Assembly: GCA_002393955.1 (NCBI GenBank) | Contig: DGSK01000002.1 | Location: forward strand, 1-64,000 | Length of the DNA: 64,000 nucleotides | Source of the DNA: Lachnospiraceae bacterium UBA4364 | GTDB lineage: Bacteria > Bacillota > Clostridia > Lachnospirales > Lachnospiraceae | Reading direction: 5' to 3' | Notes under the pieces: model-generated | What the model was told of the DNA's origin: nothing | Seen by the model: the letters and a program-made list of their open reading frames with translations, nothing else | The model's database searches: none | In this document: positions 1-7,035 of the stretch, in pieces | Position numbering within the stretch: the first letter of the stretch is position 1 | Layout: every line of letters starts with the position of its first letter | Position numbers and translations under genes: made by a program

Positions 1-22
1 GGGATTTATGGAGGCCTTTGGC

Positions 23-589
23 ATGGGAAAAGATTTATCTAAAATGACATTGGAAGAGTTATGGGCATTGTTTCCCATCTTTCTTGTGCCGCACGATGAT
101 TGGTGGAAGGATGGCTTCAATGAGATCAGGCAAATGCTGACCGGTCTTTTAGCTGCTCAGCCTGTTGTGCGGATCAGTCATATCGGGAGCACCGCCATTC
201 AGGGAATATGGGCTAAAAATATTGTTGATGTGATGATTGAGATTCCTCAAAGCGCTGACATGAAAGATATAGCACAACTATTGGAACAGAGCGGTTTTAC
301 CGTCATGTACGCCGAGGCAAACCGGATTTCACTTAATAAGGGATATACTGAAAACGGATTTGCGGATAAAGTATATCATATCCATCTGCGGTACGCCGGG
401 GACAATGATGAACTGTACTTCCGTGATTATTTGAACGAGCATCCTGCCGTGGCAAAAGAATATGAAACCTTGAAGCTCCGGCTTTGGAAACAATATGAGC
501 ATGACCGGGATGCATATACAGATGCGAAGACGGATTTCATCTCCAAATGGACGGCAGAAGCACGAAAGGAATATGGAGACCGATACTGA
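23..589 (+). CDS. GrpB family protein (UPF0157)
   Basis: 188-residue GrpB/UPF0157 protein, a nucleotidyltransferase-fold family. Family features visible are the N-terminal EELWALFPIFL stretch, the HIGSTAIQGIWAKNIVDVMIE core (GST motif followed by D-x-M-I-E, the usual metal-binding pattern of the fold) and a C-terminal YxxxKxxL-type helix. I place the start at the ATG at 23, not the in-frame ATG at 8, because a GGAGG at 10-14 sits 8 nt upstream of position 23 and would lie inside the gene otherwise. The substrate is not known; some members are fused to CoaE. The region upstream is outside the window, so operon context cannot be judged. Confidence 0.85.
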   Translation: MGKDLSKMTLEELWALFPIFLVPHDDWWKDGFNEIRQMLTGLLAAQPVVRISHIGSTAIQGIWAKNIVDVMIEIPQSADMKDIAQLLEQSGFTVMYAEANRISLNKGYTENGFADKVYHIHLRYAGDNDELYFRDYLNEHPAVAKEYETLKLRLWKQYEHDRDAYTDAKTDFISKWTAEARKEYGDRY

Positions 590-807
590 CATCTCTTTTG
601 CTTCATAAAGACAAGTTGTTTCTGCTTGAGATACCCCTGATAGTTGGTGTTGTCATTTATGCAATTGTATCGACGGTGCAGATCAACAAGCAGACAAAAA
701 GATAGACAGATTCATGTTTGTCGGGATGAACGATAGAACGTTATTTCGCAATATAATACCCCCATGTATTATTTAAATAAAATGGAATAAATGGAAGGAT
801 TATTTCT
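590..807. other. Intergenic region with a possible gene remnant
   Basis: Gap between the GrpB gene and the methyltransferase gene. From 598 to 705 there is an open stretch of about 35 codons encoding one hydrophobic helix followed by basic residues (VVIYAIVSTVQINKQTKR). It has only a TTG to start from and no clear ribosome binding site, so it looks like the C-terminal remnant of a membrane protein. A TATAAT sequence at 752-757 could be the -10 box of the downstream gene, without a good -35. Confidence 0.3.
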
Positions 808-1596
808 ATGATAATTGATAGACGTATAGATGCCGGGAAGGCGTTTGACTGGGGAAGAACTTCTGAAGAATACGCAAAATACAGGGATGTCTATCCGAAT
901 GAATTTTATCAGAGGATCGCAGATAGAGGGCTTTGCATAGATGGACAGAATGTGCTCGATCTTGGGACAGGAACCGGCGTACTGCCACGTAATATGTACC
1001 GGTATGGAGCAAATTGGACAGGAACTGATATCTCTCCTGAACAGATAGAACAAGCTAAACGCCTGTCGGAAGACGCCGATATGAAGATTGATTTTCAAAC
1101 GGTACCTACAGAAGAAATTGATTTTCAAAAAGAAAGCTATGATGTAATTACGGCTTGTCAGTGTTTCTGGTATTTCAATCATGAGCGGGTTATGCCCAAA
1201 TTGGCTGACATTCTTAAGCCGGATGGAAGGCTGCTGATCCTATATATGGCATGGCTTCCCTTTGAAGATAAGATAGCAGGAAAAAGTGAGGAGCTTGTTC
1301 TGAAATATAGTCCTAACTGGACAGGTGCCGGGGAGACCAAACATGCAATATGGATCCCCAATGTGACTTATGAGTATTTCGAATTGGAAAATCATGAAGA
1401 ATATGATTTGAAGATATCCTTTACTAAGGAATCATGGCATGGGCGGATGAAAGCCTCTCGAGGCGTGGGTGCGTCATTGTCGGAGGAAGAACTTGAAAAA
1501 TGGGATGAAGAACACAGGGAATTGCTTGATGAAATAGCGCCTGAGCAATTCGAGGTACTTCATTATGCTGCATTGGCAGTACTGAAGAAAAAATAA
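808..1596 (+). CDS. Class I SAM-dependent methyltransferase
   Basis: 262-residue methyltransferase of the UbiE/COQ5-like class. The SAM-binding motif I VLDLGTGTG is at residues 49-57, followed by a motif II acidic residue in WTGTDIS and a post-motif region ESYDVITACQCFWYF, then LKPDGRLLILYMAWLP, the usual strand-4/5 pattern. The substrate cannot be read from the sequence; small-molecule methylation is the usual role of such stand-alone proteins. A GGAAGG sits about 10 nt before the ATG. It is followed 46 bp later by the GNAT/M24 fusion gene on the same strand, so the two may be co-transcribed. Confidence 0.88.
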   Translation: MIIDRRIDAGKAFDWGRTSEEYAKYRDVYPNEFYQRIADRGLCIDGQNVLDLGTGTGVLPRNMYRYGANWTGTDISPEQIEQAKRLSEDADMKIDFQTVPTEEIDFQKESYDVITACQCFWYFNHERVMPKLADILKPDGRLLILYMAWLPFEDKIAGKSEELVLKYSPNWTGAGETKHAIWIPNVTYEYFELENHEEYDLKISFTKESWHGRMKASRGVGASLSEEELEKWDEEHRELLDEIAPEQFEVLHYAALAVLKKK

Positions 1597-1642
1597 CTTT
1601 CAGTATAACTGACTTAGGCAAATCGGTTTTATAGACGAAAAC

Positions 1643-2827
1643 ATGGATAAACTGAGTAAAAACATTGTATTGAAGCCGGTAGAGAGGACAGAGATAGAAA
1701 CACTTTGGAAAATGCAGGTTGCAGCATTTTCCGGGCTTCTGGAAAAATACCGGGACTATGATACCAGCCCTGCAGCTGAAGGGATAGGGAAAGTATCCGA
1801 GAGATATGAACAGCCCTGGACAACGTACTTCTTCATTGTCGCTGAGGATAAAAAGGTAGGCGCTGTCCGTGTTGTTGACAAAAAGGATGGGAGCAGAAAG
1901 CGGATTTCACCGCTTTGGATAATGCCTGAGTATCGTAATAAAGGCTATGCGCAGCAGGCAATGCTGGCGGTTGAAGAGATTTACGGCTCCGATCACTGGT
2001 GTCTTGATACAATTCTGCAGGAAGAGGGCAACCTCCATCTGTACGAGAAGCTCGGCTATCGCCGGACGGGCACGGTAGATCGGATAAATGACAGAATGGA
2101 TATTGTATATTTTGAAAAAGACTTAGGTGGAGAATCGATGGAATACAGTGAAGTTCAAAGGATAGCAAGGAATACGATCAAATATATAAAAGGTGAAATA
2201 CACTCCGGAATGGCATTGACAGAAGTGCGACGCCTTTGTGAAGAGAAAATGTATGAGCTTGGAGCGGATTCCTTCTGGTACTATGATATCGGAGCTTTTG
2301 TTTTCTCGGGGGATGAGACTACGGTTTCCGTTTCCGGAAGAGAATATATTACTTCGGACAGGATCATTGCGGCAGATGATATTCTTACCATAGATATGAG
2401 TCCGCAGTCAGGTGATACCTGGGGGGATTACGCAAGAACCATCATTATCCAGAACGGAAAAGCTGTTCAGTCAGATGACGAGATCATGAATCCTGAGTGG
2501 CGTGCCGGTGTTGAAATGGAAAAGAAGCTTCATAAAAGGATGAGGTCGATCGTAAACCCGGAGATGACATTTGAAGAACTATACGTTCAGATGAATGAGT
2601 TCATTCTTGAAGAAGGGTTTATCAATCTGGATTTTTTGGGAAATCTCGGACACTCCATAGTTCGTAGGAGAGAAGACAGAGTGTATATCGAGAAGGGAAA
2701 CCATGCGAAGCTCAGTGATGTCGATTATTTCACCTTTGAACCGCACATCAGCGTACGTGGCTCCCGATACGGATACAAAAGAGAAAATATCTATTTCTTT
2801 GACCAGGGAATTCTTAAAGAATTATAG
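1643..2827 (+). CDS. Fused GNAT acetyltransferase and M24 aminopeptidase-like protein
   Basis: 394 residues in two domains that are normally separate proteins. Residues ~8-155 form a GNAT N-acetyltransferase (ISPLWIMPEYRNKGYAQQAM, the acetyl-CoA loop, then LYEKLGYRRTG). Residues ~168-394 form an M24 metallopeptidase (pita-bread) domain. The five metal ligands expected of methionine aminopeptidase/prolidase are present: D251 and D262 (spaced by 11 as in MAP), H337, E366 and E381. The junction is very short. An in-frame ATG at 2138 (codon 166) is preceded by an AGGTGGAGA-like Shine-Dalgarno, so the peptidase may also be made alone. Substrates are unknown. The fusion is seen directly; alternative translation is inference. 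Confidence 0.85.
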   Translation: MDKLSKNIVLKPVERTEIETLWKMQVAAFSGLLEKYRDYDTSPAAEGIGKVSERYEQPWTTYFFIVAEDKKVGAVRVVDKKDGSRKRISPLWIMPEYRNKGYAQQAMLAVEEIYGSDHWCLDTILQEEGNLHLYEKLGYRRTGTVDRINDRMDIVYFEKDLGGESMEYSEVQRIARNTIKYIKGEIHSGMALTEVRRLCEEKMYELGADSFWYYDIGAFVFSGDETTVSVSGREYITSDRIIAADDILTIDMSPQSGDTWGDYARTIIIQNGKAVQSDDEIMNPEWRAGVEMEKKLHKRMRSIVNPEMTFEELYVQMNEFILEEGFINLDFLGNLGHSIVRRREDRVYIEKGNHAKLSDVDYFTFEPHISVRGSRYGYKRENIYFFDQGILKEL

Positions 2828-2853
2828 TAGTTTATTTTAGCTTATATACAGCG

Positions 2854-2893
2854 ATACGGCGTCTATGAGTAGAAGTACTTATAGGCGTCGTAT
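2854..2893 (+). terminator. Stem-loop after the GNAT/M24 gene
   Basis: A 17-bp stem (arms 2854-2870 and 2877-2893, paired throughout if G-U pairs are allowed) closes a 6-nt loop 27 bp after the stop codon. The following run is TTCATCTATT, only moderately U-rich, so termination is likely but not certain. Confidence 0.6.
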
Positions 2894-2899
2894 TTCATC

Positions 2900-3104
2900 T
2901 ATTCAGAATATAAGTTTTATGATATATTTTAATTTAGAATCAAAAATAATTTAAGAAATTATTTTAGTGGGAGACCGTTTTAATTAAACTATCATAAATT
3001 TAATAAGTATACTAACAGAAGAACTATTACGGTCTATCCGGAACAGTAAAATGTGAACAGCTTGTACACTTGTAAGAGGAAGAACCATAAGGATATAGTA
3101 AGAA
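2900..3104 (+). other. Gene-free region, possible small RNA
   Basis: About 400 bp between genes. It contains no ORF of note but ends in a strong terminator at 3105-3135 that serves no visible gene. Local pairing includes a hairpin at 2945-2964 and complementary 7-mers AGACCGT (2972-2978) and ACGGTCT (3029-3035). This pattern fits a small transcript, but no promoter is convincing and no known RNA family was recognised. Confidence 0.3.
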
Positions 3105-3135
3105 ACGGGCTTGAGTTATCAGGCTCGTTTTTTTT
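3105..3135 (+). terminator. Rho-independent terminator without an upstream ORF
   Basis: A 10-bp stem with two wobble pairs (arms 3105-3114 and 3119-3128), GTTA loop and an 8-T run. It lies 280 bp downstream of the nearest stop codon, after another stem-loop. Confidence 0.75.
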
Positions 3136-3190
3136 GTTTTGTTTAGTGATCTGAATATTTTTATAGGCTGTTTATAATTCGCTTAATCCG

Positions 3191-3270
3191 AAAAATAAGA
3201 GCAAATATCCTGCCGGTTCAGATATATATTATTAGCCTCTGAAGCCATATATTTTAACCATAAAGCAAAG
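3191..3270 (+). promoter_or_regulatory. Promoter block A, shared with the region before 4202
   Basis: Upstream of the DUF1232 gene. ATATATATTAT at 3222-3232, a 14-nt gap, an AT-rich -10-like ATATATTTTAAC at 3247-3258 and CATAAAGCAAAG at 3259-3270. The same elements with the same spacing occur at 4085-4133 before the next small membrane protein gene. The 23-nt segment 3191-3213 is also repeated exactly at 9735-9757. No TTGACA-type -35 box is seen. Confidence 0.6.
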
Positions 3271-3323
3271 CAACAAACAAAAAACACACAAAACACATTA
3301 CAGCATTGAAAGGAGAAACTATT

Positions 3324-3626
3324 ATGAAGAATGAAATGATTAATGAGAAGAAGAACCCCGTTGTTCCTATAGCTATCGGTGCCGGTGCTACATTGTTTGC
3401 CCTGGGATACGCTATTTTACCGTTTGATATAATCCCTGATGTTGCAATAGGACTTGGACAGCTTGATGATCTGGCGGTACTCCTTATAGGAACAGTTACG
3501 GATATATCAGTAGCCATTGTACTTATAAAGAGACTGTTTGAAACAGTATGTTCATCAAATACTCCTGCAAATTCAAGCGATGGTGATTATGATTTTGTAG
3601 AAGATGCTGATTTCGTGGAAGTCTGA
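3324..3626 (+). CDS. DUF1232/YkvA family small membrane protein
   Basis: 100-residue protein with the YkvA/DUF1232 signature: a hydrophobic helix followed by LPFDIIPDVAIGLGQLDDLAVL (family pattern PxDxIPD...G..DD) and a second hydrophobic helix. The C-terminus is acidic. I choose the ATG at 3324 because AAGGAG at 3310-3315 is 8 nt upstream; the TTG at 3306 would precede the ribosome binding site. The family's biochemical role is unknown. It shares its promoter architecture with the unrelated two-helix protein at 4202, which suggests co-regulation. Confidence 0.85.
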   Translation: MKNEMINEKKNPVVPIAIGAGATLFALGYAILPFDIIPDVAIGLGQLDDLAVLLIGTVTDISVAIVLIKRLFETVCSSNTPANSSDGDYDFVEDADFVEV

Positions 3627-3658
3627 AAACAGGCATTAAATGAGAGGATGAGAGGCTT

Positions 3659-3835
3659 ATGACAGTGTATGAAAGAGTCTGTTTATGCAGATTAATTGAG
3701 AAAATCGATAGGGATCCGAAACATGCCAAGAGCATAGGCGTAAAAAATGTATCAAAGCTCCGGGAAAAAGGTCCCGGAAAGCGTAAATTTGACAATAGAT
3801 ACCATAGAGTCCCGGGAATGGCTATCTCCTGCTAA
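3659..3835 (+). CDS. Small basic hypothetical protein
   Basis: 58-residue ORF starting 33 nt after the DUF1232 stop codon with GAGAGG about 9 nt before the ATG, hence possibly translated from the same mRNA. The product is basic and cytosolic (MTVYERVCLC start, KLREKGPGKRKFDNRYHR near the end), with no membrane segment. I do not recognise a family. The reading frame stops just before the inverted repeat at 3861. It could be a leader or small regulatory peptide, or a chance ORF. Confidence 0.5.
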   Translation: MTVYERVCLCRLIEKIDRDPKHAKSIGVKNVSKLREKGPGKRKFDNRYHRVPGMAISC

Positions 3836-3860
3836 GGGCTGTGGTTATAAATATATTGAT

Positions 3861-3974
3861 ATGCATCTGAGCTGAGCAGGTAGGAGATGTGATTAGCCAG
3901 CCTGCAAAAAGTAGACTCCTTTCTACTACTGTGTGTTGTTGTTGCTTTAGCCCGGTATTTCCGCTCAGATGCAT
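3861..3974. ncRNA. Folded RNA-like element closed by a perfect 12-bp inverted repeat
   Basis: ATGCATCTGAGC at 3861-3872 pairs perfectly with GCTCAGATGCAT at 3963-3974. Inside are smaller stems: GCAGG 3876-3880 with CCTGC 3901-3905, and AGTAG 3910-3914 with CTACT 3923-3927. A rho-independent terminator follows at 4002-4038. It lies between two genes with matching promoters. It could be the 3' part of the DUF1232 transcript, an independent small RNA, or a miniature inverted-repeat relic. No known riboswitch consensus was recognised. Confidence 0.4.
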
Positions 3975-4001
3975 GGTACTGGGTATATTTCCTTCAAAAG
4001 T

Positions 4002-4038
4002 GATCCGGAACATATAAAGATGTGCGGATCTCTTTTTT
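4002..4038 (+). terminator. Rho-independent terminator after the folded element
   Basis: GATCCG (4002-4007) pairs with CGGATC (4025-4030), with an inner ACAT/ATGT extension, followed by TCTTTTTT. It closes the transcription unit of the DUF1232 gene and the folded element. Confidence 0.75.
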
Positions 4039-4046
4039 AATAGGCC

Positions 4047-4133
4047 AAAAAAGCAAATTACAGACTCTCAACATGCTGCACCGGATATATATTATGGACC
4101 GGCAGATCTATATAATTGAAACATAAAGCAAAG
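4047..4133 (+). promoter_or_regulatory. Promoter block B, copy of block A
   Basis: Contains an A-rich/GCAAAT stretch (4047-4058), CCGG and ATATATATTAT at 4085-4095, exactly 14 nt of unrelated sequence, ATATAATTGAAA (4110-4121) with a TATAAT -10 at 4111-4115 region, then CATAAAGCAAAG (4122-4133). Spacing equals block A at 3222-3270 throughout. Confidence 0.6.
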
Positions 4134-4201
4134 GGAAAGCGGAAAAGCCGCTGATAATAAAAGGGATTACCACCAAGGAGGAAAAGGATATAACAGCAAC
4201 A

Positions 4202-4597
4202 ATGACAGGTTTTGAAAAGGCATTCTATTCATCAAAGACTAATTATTCAGATATCGTTGAGAAAGTAGAGGATGCAGTTAATGACGGCTGTTATACAGAG
4301 TCTTCATATCAGGAATATGGTCAGGTTAAGTCAAAGAAGAGCACTGCCAAGAAAGTGCTTGCTATAATAGGTGGAATCATTGGAGTTGCTGTAGTAGTCG
4401 GATTACTGGTTGCCGGAGCATCGTTTATCATAGGGGTTATAGGAACAGCGCTTTCGTTCTTCGGAGGGGCGATCATAGCGATAGTATCATTCTTAGTAGC
4501 AGCTATAACATTTATAGGAGTAATCCTTGCGGTACTGTTTGGAATCGCCCTTATCGCATTCGTGGTTCTGTTCTTCCTTCCTGTTCCGATTCCTTAA
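4202..4597 (+). CDS. Hypothetical two-helix membrane protein
   Basis: 131 residues. A polar N-terminal third is followed by basic KSKKSTAKK and two or three long Gly/Ala/Ile/Val hydrophobic segments (about residues 55-125) ending in FFLPVPIP. I do not recognise the family. The start is uncertain: the only good ribosome binding site (AAGGAGG 4175-4181) is 20 nt from the ATG at 4202 but 8 nt from an in-frame ATA at 4190. It follows promoter block B and is closed by the terminator at 4675, so it is a single-gene unit likely co-regulated with the DUF1232 gene. Confidence 0.7.
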   Translation: MTGFEKAFYSSKTNYSDIVEKVEDAVNDGCYTESSYQEYGQVKSKKSTAKKVLAIIGGIIGVAVVVGLLVAGASFIIGVIGTALSFFGGAIIAIVSFLVAAITFIGVILAVLFGIALIAFVVLFFLPVPIP

Positions 4598-4674
4598 TAT
4601 ACCTTGAAGTTATAAATATGCCTTGTTCTTTTACTCCTATATAAATCCAATACATATTTAAGATAAAATGCGGA

Positions 4675-4706
4675 GCCACTACGGTCCCGCATTTTTATGT
4701 GGACTT
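4675..4706 (+). terminator. Rho-independent terminator
   Basis: AAAATGCGG (4675-4683) pairs with CCGCATTTT (4697-4705) followed by T residues. The A-rich 5' arm means it could also act on the other strand. Confidence 0.75.
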
Positions 4707-4809
4707 TACACGGACTTGATTTCATACTATATCTAAAACTACATCCTAGCTGTTTTTAGCTTCGGACATTAAAAATGAAACACAGAAACACTGAAAGATA
4801 AATCAGGGC

Positions 4810-4835
4810 TTGATTTTTTAGGGGGGGGGTATAAT
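4810..4835 (+). promoter_or_regulatory. Promoter of the TIR gene with a G9 tract in the spacer
   Basis: TTGATT (4810-4815) and TATAAT (4830-4835) are separated by 14 nt made of TTTTA and nine consecutive G (4821-4829). The G run directly abuts the -10 box. With 17 nt being the sigma-A optimum, G11-G12 would give a well-spaced promoter, so length change by slipped-strand mispairing could switch expression. The start codon lies about 40-50 nt after the predicted transcription start. Confidence 0.55.
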
Positions 4836-4883
4836 TTAATTTGAGTTTTTTTGCTTTTATAAATTCTGTTTTGGAGGTCTTTT

Positions 4884-6872
4884 TTGAATATGGAAATTGA
4901 GTCATTGCTTTGCAGCTCATGTGGTGCAGCGTTAAATTTTAACTGCAAGTCTATGTGTACCTGTGAGTACTGTGGTGTCACTAATCTGCTTAGTTCAAAA
5001 GGAATAAAAAATGTAAAGAAGATAAATCGTGCTAATCAGTACCGTCAGCAAAAAAGATTTGATGATGCTGATAAAGTTTATGATGAGATATTGGATGAAG
5101 CACCTCCTACTGTAGAAGTCTTATGGGGAAAAACTCTTTGCAGATATGGCATAGAGTATGTGGAGGATCCTATATCTTCAAAAAAATTACCCACACTTAA
5201 CCGTATAGAAGATGAGGATATTTTTGAGTGTGAATTATATAAACAGGCAATAGATCTTGCAGATGATGAACAGAAGGAACAATTAAAAAGAGATGCAAGT
5301 GAAATATCCCGAATATTAAAAAAATACATTGATATTGCCAAAAAGGAGCCACCTTATGATGTTTTTATATGTTATAAGGACACTGACGAGAATGGGAAGC
5401 CTACGGATGATAAAGCAAAGGGACTGGAATTATACAATCACTTGACCGGCTACGGGCTTAAGGTATTCTTTTCCTGCATTACAATGAAAGATAAATTGGG
5501 AACAGAGTATGAACCATATATTTTCTCTGCACTAAAGAGTTCTATGGTTATGATACTTTTGTTGTGCAATGAGGATTATATTAATGCTGTATGGTTAAAG
5601 AATGAGTGGAGTAGATTTTTAAAGCTTAGGGAAGTTGATACAAAAAAAGAACTCTTTATCGCATGCAATGATATCGGTAATCTTCCCTCAAGCTTTCAAA
5701 GGCGTGAGAATCAAATTTTGACAGAGACAGGTGCATTAGGCAATCTGGCATTCAATGTGAAAAGGTATATTGAGCAAAAAAATCCAAACCGTTTTGGAAA
5801 AACTAAAGTGGACGGTCAGAGTAACAGCAGGGATTTGCATGATATAAATGTAAAAAAAATATATAACGCTGCACTAAGTCATAATCTGTCATATAGATTC
5901 GATTCAAGCAATGAAATGTTAAAAAAAGCTATTGCGGAAGATCCAGCATTTGCTGCCGCTTATTGGCTTCGTATGTGTAATTCAAAGAATATCCGCTTAG
6001 AGGATCTCACAAAATATCAGATTGATTTGCGGGGGGATTCAGATTTTGTAAACGCCATTAACTGTGCGAATGAAGCAGAGAAGAGTCAATTTGAGGAGAT
6101 TTCAGAGACCTGCATAAAGAATATTGAGTGTTACCAGGAGTTTAAACGGAGAAAAATCAGAATCGTTAATGAATATGCAAATGATTCAAGAGAAAAAGAA
6201 CTGCATGAAAAATTAACTCGGCTTGAAAGTGATTTTAGGCGGAATCATGATAAGAATTTTCTGTTCAATGAAGTAAAACAGAAAAAGGGAATAGTTAAAC
6301 CCATTATTTGTTATATTCTTATCATTATTTTTGAGGTTTTTTTGATTACATTGATTGAGGATGGAATAGGTGTTAATCTTTCCTCAATGTTTATAGTAGT
6401 TCCGGTTTTTATATGTTGTTTGAATATTATGAGTTATTTGAGAACTATTTGGAAAGTATTACTATTTTTAGTATATGGAGTGCTCCATGGGGTCATGATG
6501 CCGTTGGCGTGCATGACTATAATGAAAGATTTTTTATCGCTGGAATATTTAGGGGGATTCTTCATTTTTTTGGATGTATTGTATTTGGTTTTGGCTATTG
6601 TGGGTGCAATAGCATCAGGAAACAGAGCTCGCAAGGCAGAAAAGGTATTGGTGGAGTGGGATCCAGTATTTATTATGTATGCAAACCGTATCCTTGAGGA
6701 TGTTCATAATTGCTTTTATGAATTACAAGCTGAAAGAAACCTTGACTTCTATGCTCCAGAGAATCTTTATAAGCAGATTAATCCCGAGAATTATGCTCAG
6801 ATTGATAATGTAATAACAACATATCTTTTGGATCAGTGCATCTATGAAGATATCGGTGCTGTATTTAGCTAA
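4884..6872 (+). CDS. Zinc-ribbon/TIR-domain membrane protein
   Basis: 662 residues. An N-terminal zinc ribbon (CSSC ... CEYC, residues ~10-32) is followed by a TPR-like segment (NRANQYRQQKRFDDADKVYDEIL) and, at ~150-290, a TIR domain starting PPYDVFICYKDTDENGKPTDD with LTGYGLKVFFSCITMKDKLGTEYEPYIF and AVWLKNEW. E241 in WLKNE is at the place of the catalytic Glu of NAD-cleaving TIR domains. The C-terminal half has TPR-like helices and about four membrane segments (~475-575). The architecture of ribbon, repeats and TIR is common in Firmicutes; the membrane tail is less usual. Start: TTG at 4884, 6 nt after GGAGG; the ATG at 4890 is the alternative. NADase or defence function is inference. Confidence 0.85.
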   Translation: MNMEIESLLCSSCGAALNFNCKSMCTCEYCGVTNLLSSKGIKNVKKINRANQYRQQKRFDDADKVYDEILDEAPPTVEVLWGKTLCRYGIEYVEDPISSKKLPTLNRIEDEDIFECELYKQAIDLADDEQKEQLKRDASEISRILKKYIDIAKKEPPYDVFICYKDTDENGKPTDDKAKGLELYNHLTGYGLKVFFSCITMKDKLGTEYEPYIFSALKSSMVMILLLCNEDYINAVWLKNEWSRFLKLREVDTKKELFIACNDIGNLPSSFQRRENQILTETGALGNLAFNVKRYIEQKNPNRFGKTKVDGQSNSRDLHDINVKKIYNAALSHNLSYRFDSSNEMLKKAIAEDPAFAAAYWLRMCNSKNIRLEDLTKYQIDLRGDSDFVNAINCANEAEKSQFEEISETCIKNIECYQEFKRRKIRIVNEYANDSREKELHEKLTRLESDFRRNHDKNFLFNEVKQKKGIVKPIICYILIIIFEVFLITLIEDGIGVNLSSMFIVVPVFICCLNIMSYLRTIWKVLLFLVYGVLHGVMMPLACMTIMKDFLSLEYLGGFFIFLDVLYLVLAIVGAIASGNRARKAEKVLVEWDPVFIMYANRILEDVHNCFYELQAERNLDFYAPENLYKQINPENYAQIDNVITTYLLDQCIYEDIGAVFS

Positions 6873-7035
6873 AGGAAAATCTAAGAATAAGTGGTGTTTA
6901 GACTAATTGCATCATTTACTTGCGGAGAACAAAATCCTGCAGTTTGGAAATGATTTCGATTCCAGATGAAAATGTGCAGCAAAGGATTAATGATATAAAA
7001 ACATATTTTCTGGTATTACACAAGGAGATGTGCTT

